NCBI RefSeq assembly: GCF_000002425.4
Contig: NC_037263.1
Location: forward strand, 10,819,660-10,883,659
Direction: 5' to 3'
DNA from: Physcomitrium patens
Lineage: Eukaryota > Streptophyta > Bryopsida > Funariales > Funariaceae
DNA: 64,000 nt
Shown: positions 21,805-33,144 of the stretch, piece after piece
Layout of the letters: each line of letters opens with the position of its first letter
Position numbering within the stretch: position 1 is the first letter of the stretch
The notes under the pieces: generated by a model
The model's input: the letters and a program-made list of their open reading frames with translations, nothing else
Told to the model about the DNA's origin: nothing
Database searches by the model: none
Program-made: the position numbers and the translations under genes

Positions 21805-23453
21805 TTAATCAATTGCTGCAATATCTGTTATTGATTCTACCAATTCCGATTCCAACTGCAAATCTTCGTCCTCCTCCAATCCTTCTATTGGCTCTTGCCT
21901 CAATTGAGCTGAAGGTCTTCATTATACTCTCCCAGTTTATAGACTTGAGCTTCCAATTTCAAGATCTAGGCATCTCTCAATTCCAATTGGCGCTGAAAGT
22001 GACTCCTCTCCTCTAGAACATCGAGAATTGGCAATGTCGATACTTGTGCTTGACCAATATTGACTAAATCCTCTACAAATCTTATCACTTCGACATTCAA
22101 GGCCTCAATTTCAACCCTTAACCGCTCCGTGTCACATCTATATTGGTCACTGAATACCAATTTCTCTTGTGCCAATAACTCGACCTTTTTTTGTTCCATT
22201 ACCAACTGACCCTTCATTTTTTTCAGTTCCAAAATTGAATGACTATGAGCCCGAAATAGTTCTTACTTGTGGATTTCCACCATGCATTCTCTTTTTTTGT
22301 CCCAAGCTTCTTGTTGTTTCTTAATTTTTCGCTCCAATAATAGATTGGATTTTGCATTTACTTGGATGATCCATTTTTGCTCTTCAATTCTTCGAAACTG
22401 CTCCGATATCACCTTTTTGTTTGCCTCTAATTTCTGTTTACCACTACCTTCTACATCCAATGCTCGTACCATGCAATGTATTTGTAAAATGTACTTCAAT
22501 AGAGCATTTTTAAGATGTATGCCTTCCGGTAGTCCGCCCTGTGGAAAGGCTAATTGATTGATATCTAACAATGTTGGGACTTCATTCTCCTCCTCCACCA
22601 CCGAATAAATTGGATCCATTTTCGATGCCACTAGACGACTGGATTCTCCAATTTCATGTATTACCTCCGTTGTATTGACATTCTGTACCAACGAATTTTG
22701 TTCTTGCTACAGAGGCACTGGCACTAATTCAGAACTTCTCTCTATTGGCGATGTTTGTCGCAATGTGTACAGGATCACAACATACACATAATTGGAATAT
22801 AGCAACGCTGTAAACTTCCCTATTTTGCACTTGGCTCCCATTTCCGCATGAATACGGGTTGCTACATAAGCTGCCCAATTGAACACCATGCCTTCAAACG
22901 TCCCTATTACTACTAATATTAATCGTCTTGACATATATGTGTTGTATCGATACAACACTAGATGCCTCAGCACAAAGTGTAACTATTCCATGAGCTTTAG
23001 TATAATTGCCTCAATTGTCTGCCAACCTTGGTTCTTCTCAAACGATGACATGCCACCTTTGAAATAACTTCCCGGTTGAAAGTCACTAGACTCCTCAGCA
23101 CCCATTGCAATCTCTCCAACTGGGAGAAATAATATTTTTTTGAGGATCTTCTCATCAATATCGACAATGCATCCTTGTACTACGCTCGATCCATCCTGTG
23201 GGTCATAGTTTGCGATGTATTCTTCCACTAATGCTACATTAATTGAAGGCAAACTATCTGACCTTCGTAAAAACTAAAATATTTGTGCATTTCAAAAATC
23301 TCATATTTTCCTTGGCGTCCAGCAAATCTCCAACTTCATAGGCTCCATATTGGTAACGATTACTATGGATGGTGGTCCTAAATTGCATTTATCTTTCACA
23401 TTTTGATCACTTTCTTCTCTGTCCATAACTCTTTTTGTACTCTCAATCGCCAT
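21805..23453 (-). pseudogene. ATH-1 additional ORF downstream of pol (coiled-coil protein, unknown role)
   Basis: About 550 codons in one frame from an ATG at 23453 to a stop at 21805, with a handful of in-frame stops and one 1-base deletion near 21915. The N-terminal half looks globular (NVALVEEYIANYD, MSSFEKNQGWQTIE, FNWAAYVATRIHAEMGAK, KFTALLYSNYVYV). The C-terminal half is a long charged helix with heptad-like spacing (ILQIHCMVRALDVEG, ERKIKKQQEAWDKK, LEAQVYKL). I see no signal peptide or membrane span. ATH-4 encodes the same protein on the other strand (52880-53690). It sits where Athila elements carry an env-like ORF, but I recognise no env motif. Confidence 0.75.
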
Positions 23454-23726
23454 GACGCACACTCTTTCAAGCTTTAACCATCAATACTATGCTCTAGTAC
23501 TCCGAAACACCCAAAATTGTAACACCAAAAAGAAACAATAAAAGAACACAATACTTGAAAATGACCGTAAATGGATGCCTCACTCCTATTCTTTTACCTA
23601 GTGGTGATAATGACAACATGTTACTGCTACTGTCTGTTTCTCACCTCCGTCCCATCTGACACATTAGTAATTACTAACTATCCTTTCAGCCACCTCTACA
23701 CCCTAATGCACTTAATTAGGTCTATC
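23454..23726 (-). other. ATH-1 spacer between pol and additional ORF
   Basis: About 270 bp without an open frame. The part at 23580-23645 (CTATTCTTTTACCTAG and the next 50 bp) is also present in ATH-2 and ATH-3, where it is fused directly to RT sequence. It may hold a splice or promoter signal for the downstream ORF; none is visible by eye. Confidence 0.5.
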
Positions 23727-24212
23727 CTAAGTACATTCGACGTGACCTCCTCGAGAAATTGAAAATCCATCCCGGATTTTATGTATGATATAACTATAAT
23801 CGGCTCCCATTAATCCATGACCCATGAAATCCTCAAATTGAACAGATCCATTAGAAAACCCTTCAATCACACGATATGGCCCATGCCAGCAAACTTGAAA
23901 TTTGTCCGAAAAATGATTAAACCTGCTATCATACAATAATATCAAATTATTGGGCATAAAACTCTTCGGACGCAGTTTACTATCATAGTAATTCTTCTAT
24001 CATTTTTGAGTTGCTTCCATGTTGAAGAGAGCTGTAGCCCATATTTCATCCAATTTATCCAACTGTGCCAACCAATATTGAAGTGATTCCTTATCTCTAA
24101 GACATTCATCCAACACAATGCGCAAACTTTGAATTTCTAATTCAATTGGTAATATTGCTTCATGCTCGTATACCAATTGGAATGGTGTGGAATTGGTAGT
24201 CACTTTATATAC
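23727..24212 (-). pseudogene. ATH-1 integrase C-terminal part
   Basis: The minus strand reads KVTTNSTPFQLVYEHEAILPIELE, then LRDKESLQYWLAQLDKLDEIWATALFNMEATQK, then a GPY-type stretch CWHGPYRVIEGFSNGSVQFEDFMG. This is the integrase C-terminal region of Ty3/gypsy pol, split from its core by the solo LTR. It ends near 23727. Confidence 0.85.
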
Positions 24213-24217
24213 AGTAC
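24213..24217. repeat. Target site duplication AGTAC, left copy
   Basis: AGTAC precedes the TGTGATTG start of the solo LTR and is repeated exactly at 24927-24931. Confidence 0.92.
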
Positions 24218-24926
24218 TGTGATTGTCGTTTTACTTACTCTAACTTATCTAATCAGAGTAAACCTGTATAGGGAAATTCGAACACAGGGAAAGAATACCG
24301 CATGAGCTTACACGTTAGGGTCACACAATTAACTGTATTCCGCACTACTTAAAACATCCAGAAAACACTACAATGCTTTCCACTTCCTAATAATACTCCA
24401 CCATCACTGATAACAACAACATGTAATCCCGCACTATCCTAAATGACAGGACATAATCATACTATAATCCAAATTCTGGAGTTCTTCACCATTAACTGCC
24501 TTCACATTACAGTGTTTCACACAAACACAGACTCATTCTCTCTGCTGAACTACATTCAGATTTCAGCATTCAATCTCTCTTCTTCTCATTCAATAACATA
24601 TAATTCCATTCACACTTTCATTCCATGATTCACTTCACAATATTCAGAAACTCTCAATACTCTTATTTCAAAGAACATAACAACAAAAGAAAAGAGGTAG
24701 CACCAAGCTTACCCCGGCTCACACTATCACAGTAATGGCCCCTACTTCCTCTCTCCCATCCTCCTTATGCTACCACGAGATACCAACTGCTACATCTCTA
24801 ATGAAAACTGCTTTTCCTAACTATTCATCCATTTTACCTACTGAACTACCTTTTCAACAGTCATCTATCCCTGTTTACACTATGAACTAAGTATCTACAA
24901 TTCAACAAATAACTACTTATTCTACA
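24218..24926 (-). repeat. Solo Athila-type LTR (709 bp) inside ATH-1 integrase
   Basis: It starts TGTGATTGTCGTTTTAC and ends TTATTCTACA, flanked by a perfect AGTAC duplication. No internal sequence is present, so it is the product of LTR-LTR recombination. It is diverged from the ATH-1 LTR and closer to the remnant at 20811-20920. It separates the integrase core from its C-terminus. Confidence 0.92.
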
Positions 24927-24931
24927 AGTAC
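24927..24931. repeat. Target site duplication AGTAC, right copy
   Basis: Exact repeat of 24213-24217. Integrase coding resumes here. Confidence 0.92.
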
Positions 24932-25590
24932 GATACGCCCACAATGCCACAAACAATTTAGTATCTCAATCCGTTTTCGCACCCAAAATTATTTTGGTTA
25001 AAATCTTACATAGAATACTATTGGTCTTTTTTGTCTGTCCATTGGCCCGAGGATGATATGGTGTTGTTTTTGTGTGCTTGATTTCGTATGTGTTTCTCAA
25101 GACTGCTATGGTAGCATTTATGAAATGGATGCCGCAATTGCTAACCAATTCCTTTAGACATCTAAATCGAGTAATAATATTTTCGTATAGAAAAGTAGCG
25201 ACCATACTGGCATTATCATTGTGGGTAGCAATAGCCTCTGCCCATTTGGTTACATAGTCCGTGGCCACTAAAAAATATCACTTTTGTCCATGTCTTGATG
25301 TTGATGCAATGGGTCCAACAAAATCAATTCTCCATTTTTCAATGGTGCCTGTGCCAAGATTGGTACTAATGGCATCGCTGAAGTACTCGTGGGACGACCA
25401 ATTCATTGACAAGGATCACAATGACGAATAAATTGGTGCACATTAGAAAACATTGTGGGCCACTAATATCTGTCCATTAAAGCCTTGCGAGTAGCACTAT
25501 CTTCCACAAAATGCCCACCACAACTATCTAAATGACATCCCTCTAGTATCGATTGTACTTCATTGAGAAAGATGCAATGACATAGAATTC
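24932..25590 (-). pseudogene. ATH-1 integrase zinc finger and catalytic core
   Basis: Zinc finger: CHLDSCGGHF for the His pair and RHCDPCQ for the Cys pair (about 25545-25410). The core includes ATDYVTKWAEAIATHNDNA and a second Asp region now read VSNCGIHF (usually SDxGxxF, so that Asp is Asn). The Glu stretch PYHPRANGQTKKTN has Lys where Glu is expected. Stops and frame shifts are frequent. Confidence 0.85.
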
Positions 25591-26344
25591 CATCTCGACC
25601 TTGATTATATAAGGCGTCTCCCATCATCGTATACAGTGCACTTTTTAAAATCAGCTGTTTCTTGAATTTCTCACTATATGTAGGTGAGAATGTCTGAAAT
25701 GTTAAATATTGAATCAATTCATTATAGTCGGTTGTAATCACTTCGATAGTAAATAACTCTGCATCAATAAGTGTATCATTAATAGGCTCATTATCCAAGA
25801 TATTGGACAATCGAGACAAGTGATTCACATTGGCATGTTTCTTTTTTGGTCGTACATTGATAGTAAAATTAAATTCTTAAAGTAATAATATCCATCAAGC
25901 AATGTGTCCACTCAATTGAGGCTTATTAATCATGTATTTGAGGGCATCATGATCCATATAAAAGACAAATGGATACCCAAGCAAATAGTGCCGAAATTTT
26001 TGAACCGAGTATATCATACCCAATGCTTTTCGTTCAGTAGTAGTGTAATTATGTACGGTAGCTACTAATTATCGACTAATATAATAGATAGGATGATCCA
26101 CACCCTAGTCATCCTCTTGACTTAGCACCGATTTAATAGCCACATTGGATGCATCAACATACATATGAAAGGGTTCGGTCCAACGAGGGGCTACCAATAT
26201 TGGTGTAGAGACCAATTTTGACTTCAATGCTTCAAAGGCCACAGTACACTCCATAGTTCAAATGGGACTAGTCCCATCTGACAGAGGTTTCTTCAATAAG
26301 TTCGTTAAAGGTTGACAAATAACTGTAAACAAACGAATAAATCA
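25591..26344 (-). pseudogene. ATH-1 RNase H and connection to integrase
   Basis: RNase H is read in pieces: MYVDASNVAI near 26150, HPIYYISR, NYTTTERKALGMIYSVQKFRHYL, PFVFYMDHDALKYM and KHANVNHLSRL near 25830. A 121-codon open stretch (25463-25828) then joins RNase H to the integrase zinc finger. The catalytic Asp of MDHDALKY is visible. At least five stops break it. Confidence 0.83.
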
Positions 26345-27065
26345 TCAATAATAACTGACATGGCCGACGAATCCTCGAACACTCGAGACCGTCTCTGATT
26401 TGGGCAAGTTCATTATATAAGTCACTTTGTCTGGATTCGTAGCGATACCATGGCTAGAGATGATATGTCTCAATAATTTTTCTGACGGAACACCGAATTG
26501 ACACTTATCTGAGTTCAATGAAATCCCAAACTTAGTGCACTGAGCCAAGCATTTGCCAAGACAATTAAGATGATCTTGTTTTGTACTGAATGTACAGAAG
26601 TCATCTAAAAAGATTTCTATAAATAGCTAGAGATAGTCTTAGAAGGCCTGAGTCATCACTCTTTGAAACATTACTGGGATGTTACATAACCCAAAAGGCA
26701 TCACACAATAAACAAATGTGCCCCAATCCATAGTAAAGGTCGTCTTGAGCTGGTCTTCCAATGCAATTTGAACTTGATTATACCCGAAAAATCCATCTAG
26801 GAACAAATAATATTCATGACTTGCTACAGCGTCTAATATACTATCCATAAAGCGCAATGAGAAGTAATCTTTCTTGGTGGCCGCATTAAGTTTTCAAAAA
26901 TCCTGACAAATTCAAATTTTTCCATTCTTTTTTGGCACCATCACGATTCGAGAAATCCACTTACTATTTGGTATAGGGTAAATAAAACCAACCGCATGAA
27001 GCTTGTCCAATTCCTCCTTTATCATGAGGAAATATTTAGGATTGAGGCGATGTTGCCTCTGTCAT
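26345..27065 (-). pseudogene. ATH-1 reverse transcriptase
   Basis: Starts with RQHRLNPKYF and MIKEELDKLHAVGFIYPIP, then VMVPKKNG, LNAATKKDYFSL, FLDGFFGYNQVQIALEDQ, TTFTMDWGTFVYCVMPFGLCN and the catalytic F-L-D-D at 26600-26611, followed by GVPSEKLLRHIISSHGI and VRGFVGHVSYY. F-x-D-D in place of Y-x-D-D is normal for Athila-type RT. Stops are scattered but the main blocks are intact. Confidence 0.9.
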
Positions 27066-28214
27066 ACAAGTTTAGCATTCTCTTCTAAAATGATACAATG
27101 CTCACAGACTTCAGTGGAAATACCTTTTAAATCATCATAAGTCCAAACAAAAGGGGATTTATGATGCAAGAAAAATTCGGTCCAGCAGGTCAACTCTTGT
27201 TCTTTAATACCTTCGTAGACCTTAATTGTCCGAGGTTCTGCTATGGTCGCCAAGTTGATAGTTTGATATAAAGGTGTAACAGCGATGTTTTGTTTCAACT
27301 CCCATACTAGTTTAAAGTCAGTCGGTAAGTTCAACATGTATGAAGTACTGAATCCTATGTCTAGGGCACTAACATGGTACACATCATACTTGGTCATTCA
27401 ATCAATACTAACATAATCTGAGTTTTTCGAGTCTATCGGGTATATCAAGTACTATCCCAGACCTCGACATTGGTACACCAGTCCAAAGTATAGTGCTGCC
27501 TCCATGGGCGCCTCCGTAATTGGTGCTACTACGTCATCATCAGAGCTAAGCTCATCGTTTGATGTTAATTCAGATGGTGGCAATTGAAACTCCCCATGAT
27601 AGTATATTGGGTACATTTGTAACACCATTTTATCTCCACTCTTGCCAATTGTCAAAGTATCCCGACTCCAATCGTTCTTTACCTTTGTTTGATAAAGTCA
27701 AGGTCGTTCTAATAAAATTAGATACGATAAAGTCAAATATTGTAATCAAAAGACGATATAATTGATTTCATATGCAATACCAACAATCATAGTTTGAACA
27801 TTCCGTAAGATACCCATTAGTTTAACCTGGCTATGATATGCCATCTATAATACCAATGTCGTGGGTACTAAGTGTTCCAAATCTAAAGCATCCATTGTAT
27901 CAACATTCATTAAATTGACGCTGGAACCACCATCCACCTGAACACCCGCGATCATAATACTGTCAATCAAAACATCAATGGTTGGTGCACCTGGGTCAGG
28001 ATTCAAACTCACTTTACAAACTTCTTTATTACGGTGCCTATGCCTTGTTAACAATGAATTCAATGTAGAACGGTACTCTGATGCGACCGCTAGAAATTAC
28101 TTCATAGAAATAAAAGGCCGAATAGCATCCAGATCCTTCAAAATATCATAGGATTCTATATTTAGGATAATTTCCAATGCCTTCTTTCTTTTCATTGGTT
28201 TGAGTTTAACTCCA
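27066..28214 (-). pseudogene. ATH-1 protease and protease-RT linker
   Basis: Protease: SLNPDPGAPTIDVLID then VQVDGGSSVNLMNVDT (27845-28063). The active site is D-G-G with the following SxNLM, the form common in the Athila/Tat branch. A flap and YEINYIVF follow. The linker (27062-27840) is acidic and ends in EFFLHHKSPFVWTYDDLKG and CIILEENA, which leads into RT. The same linker is found in ATH-4, ATH-2 and ATH-3. Confidence 0.82.
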
Positions 28215-29479
28215 TTGTCGTACTGTTAATGCCTACAGTATGTAAAAATTAGTTAAAACATATTATATATTAATAAATCTAGATGTGTGTTAGAGTGGCT
28301 TGTAGATTAAATTAAAAAGAGTTGGTATAAGAAACTTTACTTTGTTTCATTACTTGTTTTGATTTTGACATTAAATATATATATATATATATATATAGGA
28401 CCTAAATGTTTAGTATGAAGCCTTGGAAGAAGGTAGAAGCTTAAGGATGAAAATCTAAACTAATAGGAGGCTAATTGAAAGGGATGAAAGCAAGGCATGG
28501 TCGGATGAAGGCAAAGAATGGGAAACCTCATCCCTATTGGTCGAAGGCCATGCCCAATGGGCTTCAAGGAGGCTGTCCGAGGCCTTATTAGGGATTAGGG
28601 TTCCACTTTCGAGAGCATTCGGAGATTACGAGCTAGGGTTGTAAAGTTTAGGATTTGGGGTACAATTTGTGTGCAAAAATTAGAGGATTTGGAGTTAGAG
28701 TGAAAAAGTTATAGCCGTTTGAAGTTAAGGTGTTTATTTAAGACATACTGTTACTCTTTTGAGAATACGAGGAGTTTTACAGCAGCTTTTGAAGATCGGA
28801 AGATACAACTAGAACGGCGATTTCAAGGTCTACATCTTTCACGAAAGAATTATTGCTTTTGGAGTTTATATGAAGGAGTTGTAAGGAGTTGAAGGCAGCG
28901 CTTCCAAATCAAAGGCAGTAAGTAAGCGGTTTTGTTTGTAGTAATGGTTGGAGCCATAACTTGAGTATTCAGACGAATTTTTGGCTCAAAATTTTGGAAA
29001 ATGTAAATTTTTGTGTTAAGAAGCTATACATACAAATTTTGTGGCATTTGAGCTTATATTTTGTGAGATATGAAGAAAATTTCACATAGATGTATAAAGA
29101 CAAGGGTTTGAAGCGACTATTAGGGTTTTCAAGATATCTCAAGATCTACAATGAATTTGCAATTGAAATTTGTTGTAGAAGTTAATAAGAATACATCAGT
29201 ACCTCATGTAAAATTTGAGTTTTTTTGGATGGTCGGATTAAGAGATATGAGGTGTTGAAGTTTAGGAAAATCTCCACATAAGAATAAACAAGGTTTTAGA
29301 AGATTTAATCATATTTTGGAAGTTGTGGATTACTTGAGGATTGTGTATTTGGTATAATTACTCAAAAAAGAAAAATTATATATAAAATTAGGGCTTTCTT
29401 TCTTTTCAAGTTTGATTGAATAATTAGTGACAGCCAGAAGCCCAGCGTTTTCTTGAGGCAAACTCTCTCTACCCCGACA
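28215..29479 (-). repeat. D-type solo LTR (1265 bp) at the ATH-1 gag-protease border
   Basis: It starts TGTCGTACTG and ends ACCCCGACA; matching copies are 51183-52435 (plus strand) and the GYC-3 LTR at about 53713-54996. The target (ACTCCATGAGGTAAG, readable in ATH-3 at 63006-63020) is split after CCAT, with a decayed duplication (CCAT before, CAGTG after). An (AT)n microsatellite lies at 28375-28397. No internal element sequence is present. Confidence 0.88.
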
Positions 29480-29484
29480 CAGTG

Positions 29485-31862
29485 AGGTAAGATATTCTTT
29501 TGCCTTGGACTCAAAATTGGAATAGCAGCCGGGGCTTCCTTGGGATTCTTGCCTCCAAGAAGATCTTTCAAGGGATAGGACATTTCTTGGAACTATGTAG
29601 AGATTGGAACTGCTTAGAATGAAACCGAAGCCTCCGTAATTGGGACCTCATTGGGTTGCGCCACCAAGTCAGGTCTCATATTGGGTACGAAGCCCATAAC
29701 AGGACCTGGATTGGATGGTCCTCTAATTGGGTCAAATTGGTCTTTCATATCAGGATTATTCAAATATTGAATTGGTCATTTTCTCTTTTGCTGACTCCGG
29801 ATAAGAATGACTTGGATATATTCCATCCGATTTATCGAAGAATCTTGAAGACCTCAATTTATCTCCTCCATTTTTCCTAGGCTTTGGATTTGCTAATCCT
29901 GATTATTGACATTGAATGGAGCATTACATTGTTGATACGTATGCCCCCACTGCTTGCAATTTCCACAAACTAATGCATAATCGTCATTGGCTCTGGGATT
30001 GGGACATTCATTGGTATAATGACCAATCTGTTTGTAATGGAAATAACCAAGTAGTCTTCTTGCACCCCCATCAAGCATATTGGGTGTCTCCATCAGTATA
30101 TACCTACTAAGCTTGTTTCATGTAGGGTTAGAAAAAGAGCTTGGTTGTCCCATTGGTACTGAGAGAACTTGGTTTGATGATGTCGATGGAGCATATTGCT
30201 AATACCTCCGCTGCTCCTTACTATAGTTCTAGGGGTTTGATGTAGACCCCTGATTAAAATTAGAAATTTAAAAGTTATTGAATGCTCGATTTTATCGATT
30301 AAATGGATTTCTATTCCATCCAAACCTATTTCTCATTTGTACTTGATTGACATCCCACTGGGTTGGTAGGATCATGGTCCAATTACTAAATTATTATTGT
30401 TGTCTTTCCAGTTCTAACAACTTGTTGTTAGGTGCTTTCTTCCACAAAATGTATATTGACCTATTATTTGTGAGGGTGAGGGGCATTCTGTTAGAAAATG
30501 ACCGTGGCCCTTACAATTACTGTACCATATATTGGTCCTAGTATTGATAGGCTTTTGTCTCTTTTCCTTATCTTTGGCCATATTGATGGCCATTTCCTCC
30601 ATTTTCTTCGTCAAATTCAATAACAAGGTTTCATTAGAATCTTTTGGGGCTAGCATTATTGATATTTTTATCATAGTTAACGCTTGTTGTTGATACGAAA
30701 AATATGGAGCATACCCTATTGTCACATTCGGTGATATAGCTTGTAATGAGGTGACATTAACTGGCCCCTGAATATTGGTGTTGGAATTGGCCCCTGTTTC
30801 TAACATCTGTGGATAACTATTCACTAATTCATTCCAAGTCAGATTTTGATATCTACCTTGAATTGGAATCATCGAGGCTCCAGCAGTTAAAAACTGATCA
30901 AAATGGCATTCCTCTCAAACCTTGGTTTTATTAAGGGACGCAACCACCATAACGGTTTGAACTTCTTTTACAAACATTTTTAGCTCTGGTGGGTACAAAC
31001 CATTGATTAATATGGATAAGATAAATGCCTCAGATATTTGGTGATTCGGCCACTTACTGAGTATATCAGCCACTCAGCCATAGTAATGATTTGCTGGTAG
31101 CCATCGCAACCAAATATCTTCAATTCTACCATTATTAGCTACACATGCTATAAAAAACTGAGACAAATGTTGATCGGGATCCACACCTAGAAATCTCCAA
31201 AAAGTAGGTAGTGGCACGACACAAGTTGTACGATCGCCTACTGCACCCATTTGTACTGCAATCGAAATGGCTGGTCCTCTTGACGCCATTGAATTTCTTG
31301 TTCTACTAAACTCCATTTTAAAATAATGTCTACTTTTCCTGATTCTAATTTTTGAGCTCTCAGTGCTCCTCGATTTACTGTTATTTTTTATAAATAATTT
31401 TATTGGTTGAATTGCAAGTGAAAACATCAAATTTTAAAATATAATATAGTTATCTTTATTCGCAACTAATTTGTGCCAATTTGAAGAGCCACTATTACTT
31501 GTTTCAGTGGTACCCCCCACTGGAAAAATACCCAATGGAGTACCAAATTCTTCTACGCCTCCTTCTCTTTTAGTTAACGGCGTCAAGATTTCCACTGGAA
31601 TGTTAACAAAGTTTTCTATGAGTGTTCTTGGTAGTTTTTCTAATAATACATATAACTGCAGAATTAACAGTCTGTCCGGTTCTTGATATGTTCGGATGCA
31701 CTGACAAGCTTGCAACCATGGTTTAATCCAATTTTGTCGATGCTTCTTTTTAAGATTACATTTTTTCTCCTCTCTAAATAAGTTCCTTCCTTGCGCTCTT
31801 CTTTGTCTTTCTCTCAATTGATTTATTTTCCTCGATGCAATGCTCTCGTTCTTATTAACCAT
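29485..31862 (-). pseudogene. ATH-1 gag
   Basis: ATG at 31862 (MVNKNESIASRKINQLRERQ), the same start as ATH-2 gag at 39126. A basic N-terminus, then LLEKLPRTLIENFVNIPVEIL, then a capsid-like region with VDPDQHLSQFFIACVANNGRIEDIWLRWLP. Zinc knuckles follow: NCKGHGHFLTEC, TFCGRKHLTTSC, a decayed YFHYKQIGHYTNEC and an intact CGNCKQWGHTYQQC (about 29925-29975), so four knuckles in the ancestor. The last 240 bp (29578-29815) match part of the GYC LTR. Several stops and frame changes are present. Confidence 0.85.
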
Positions 31863-31955
31863 AATCTTGCTTCAAACATTACTGATATCATCTTCCATTA
31901 CCAATTTTTTCACACATTTGGTAATTAATTCCTAACACTCAAAGCTATTATTACT

Positions 31956-31972
31956 CCTCGGTAGCAGCACCA
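31956..31972 (-). other. ATH-1 primer binding site (tRNA-Asp-like)
   Basis: On the minus strand TGGTGCTGCTACCGAGG lies 3 bp from the LTR. It resembles the tRNA-Asp-type site used by Athila elements (TGGCGCCGTTGCCGGGG). ATH-2 has the better-preserved TGGCGCCAGTGCCAGG. Confidence 0.7.
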
Positions 31973-31975
31973 AAA

Positions 31976-32478
31976 TGTGATTGCTTGTTTTACTTATTCC
32001 AAAAAAAACTTTCCAGAATAAACCCATATAGGGAGATTCGAACACGGGGAATGACTAGTTGCTTAAGTATTCACGTTAGGGTCACACAATCAATTACCTC
32101 CTGAATATATCGTCTCTATTTCCAATATCTGAACACACAAAGAAACTATAATCTCCTCCTTCACCTTATCGGTCTCTTCCTTACAGCAATTCAGTCATAT
32201 CAATAATTGCTATTTCCACCAATATATTCATCCTCATAATCTCCAACTGTAATACTATGCCCTCACAGCTTTCAGCACACAATTACCCTCATTCCAATCA
32301 CTTGAATTTTTCACATAGAAGTACCATTCATATTACGGTGTTTCACACAAACACAGACTCATTCTCTCTACTAAACTACAATCAGATTTCAGCATTCAAT
32401 CTTTCTTCTTCTCAAATAATACCAATCACATTTCCATTCCATAATTTACTTCATAATATTCAAAAACTTTCAATCATA
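31976..32478 (-). repeat. ATH-1 5' LTR, truncated
   Basis: It starts TGTGATTGCTTGTTTTAC and follows the Athila-type LTR to about 32478, then breaks off into a gag fragment. About 260-300 bp of the outer end are missing, so no target duplication can be tested for ATH-1. Confidence 0.82.
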
Positions 32479-33144
32479 CTCTTTCATTATATGGACTATC
32501 AATATGATTGAAATTGTGCGATTTCTCACATTATCCATTTGTACTGCTATTAGAACTGCTAGACCATCCGTCGCCATTGAAGAGAATAATGTATCACTTA
32601 ATTTTTTATTAAAATAATCGATGTCTTCTCGAATTATTTGTTTTGAACTTTTAAGTTTCCTCAATTTACTATTATTATCTCCAAATAAGTTATTCGATCA
32701 CATTGGGGGTGAAAATAATGGATTTTGAAATACATTGAATTGGCTTTTATTGACCATTAATTTATGTCACTCTATGGAACCAATTTTGATAGAATCGATA
32801 GCTTTCATTATTCAAAACATATCCTATGGAGTACTCAATTCTTCTGTGATTCTCCCACTGGCAATTAACGGCCTCAAGGAAAACACTGGACTACTGATCA
32901 AATTTTCTGTGAGTACTCTTGGCAATTTCTCTAACGGTATAAACTTCTAAAATATTTGATGTAGATCAGCTTTTGGATATACTCGGATATGCGGACAGGC
33001 ATGTAACCATGGCTTAATCCAACTTTGTCGATGATTCCTTTTTAACTTTCATTCTTGCTCATTACGCAACAAATTTCTTCCTTGTAATTTTTTCATTCTT
33101 TCTTTCGAGTGCCATATGCTCTTTACTGTTAAGTTTTCATTCTT
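32479..33144 (-). pseudogene. Athila-like gag fragment (inverted relative to ATH-4)
   Basis: 32500-33140 matches the N-terminal half of gag in ATH-1 (31200-31860) and ATH-2 (38500-39130): MATDGLAVLIAVQMDNVRNRT on the minus strand corresponds to the MAS(R/G)G..IAVQMGAVGDRT stretch. It is shredded by stops. Its left edge is fused to a broken LTR, and its right edge meets plus-strand ATH-4 protease at about 33144. Confidence 0.75.

Larger units (their letters stand above)
20933..32478 (-). mobile_element. ATH-1: Athila-like Ty3/gypsy element with extra ORF, interrupted twice
   Basis: Minus strand: truncated 5' LTR (31976-32478), tRNA-Asp-like primer site, gag with several CCHC knuckles, protease, RT, RNase H, integrase, an extra ORF, polypurine tract and 3' LTR. 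The RT blocks (LNAATKKDYF, LPFID, FLDGFFGYNQ, MPFGLCN, FLDDF) fit the Ogre/Tat/Athila branch, closest in my reading to Athila. A solo Athila-type LTR sits in the integrase and a D-type solo LTR near the gag-protease border. Removing them leaves about 9.6 kb. Confidence 0.88.

Noticed and set aside
21805..23453. Calling the additional ORF an envelope gene
   Set aside because: No signal peptide, membrane span or cleavage site is visible. Position alone does not support it.
28375..28397. (AT)n run as a possible regulatory element
   Set aside because: A short microsatellite inside a solo LTR; it is absent from the matching D-type copies, so no function is supported.
29656..30541. Plus-strand open frames across 29.6-30.5 kb
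   Set aside because: The minus strand encodes Athila-like gag with zinc knuckles here; the plus-strand readings have no motif.
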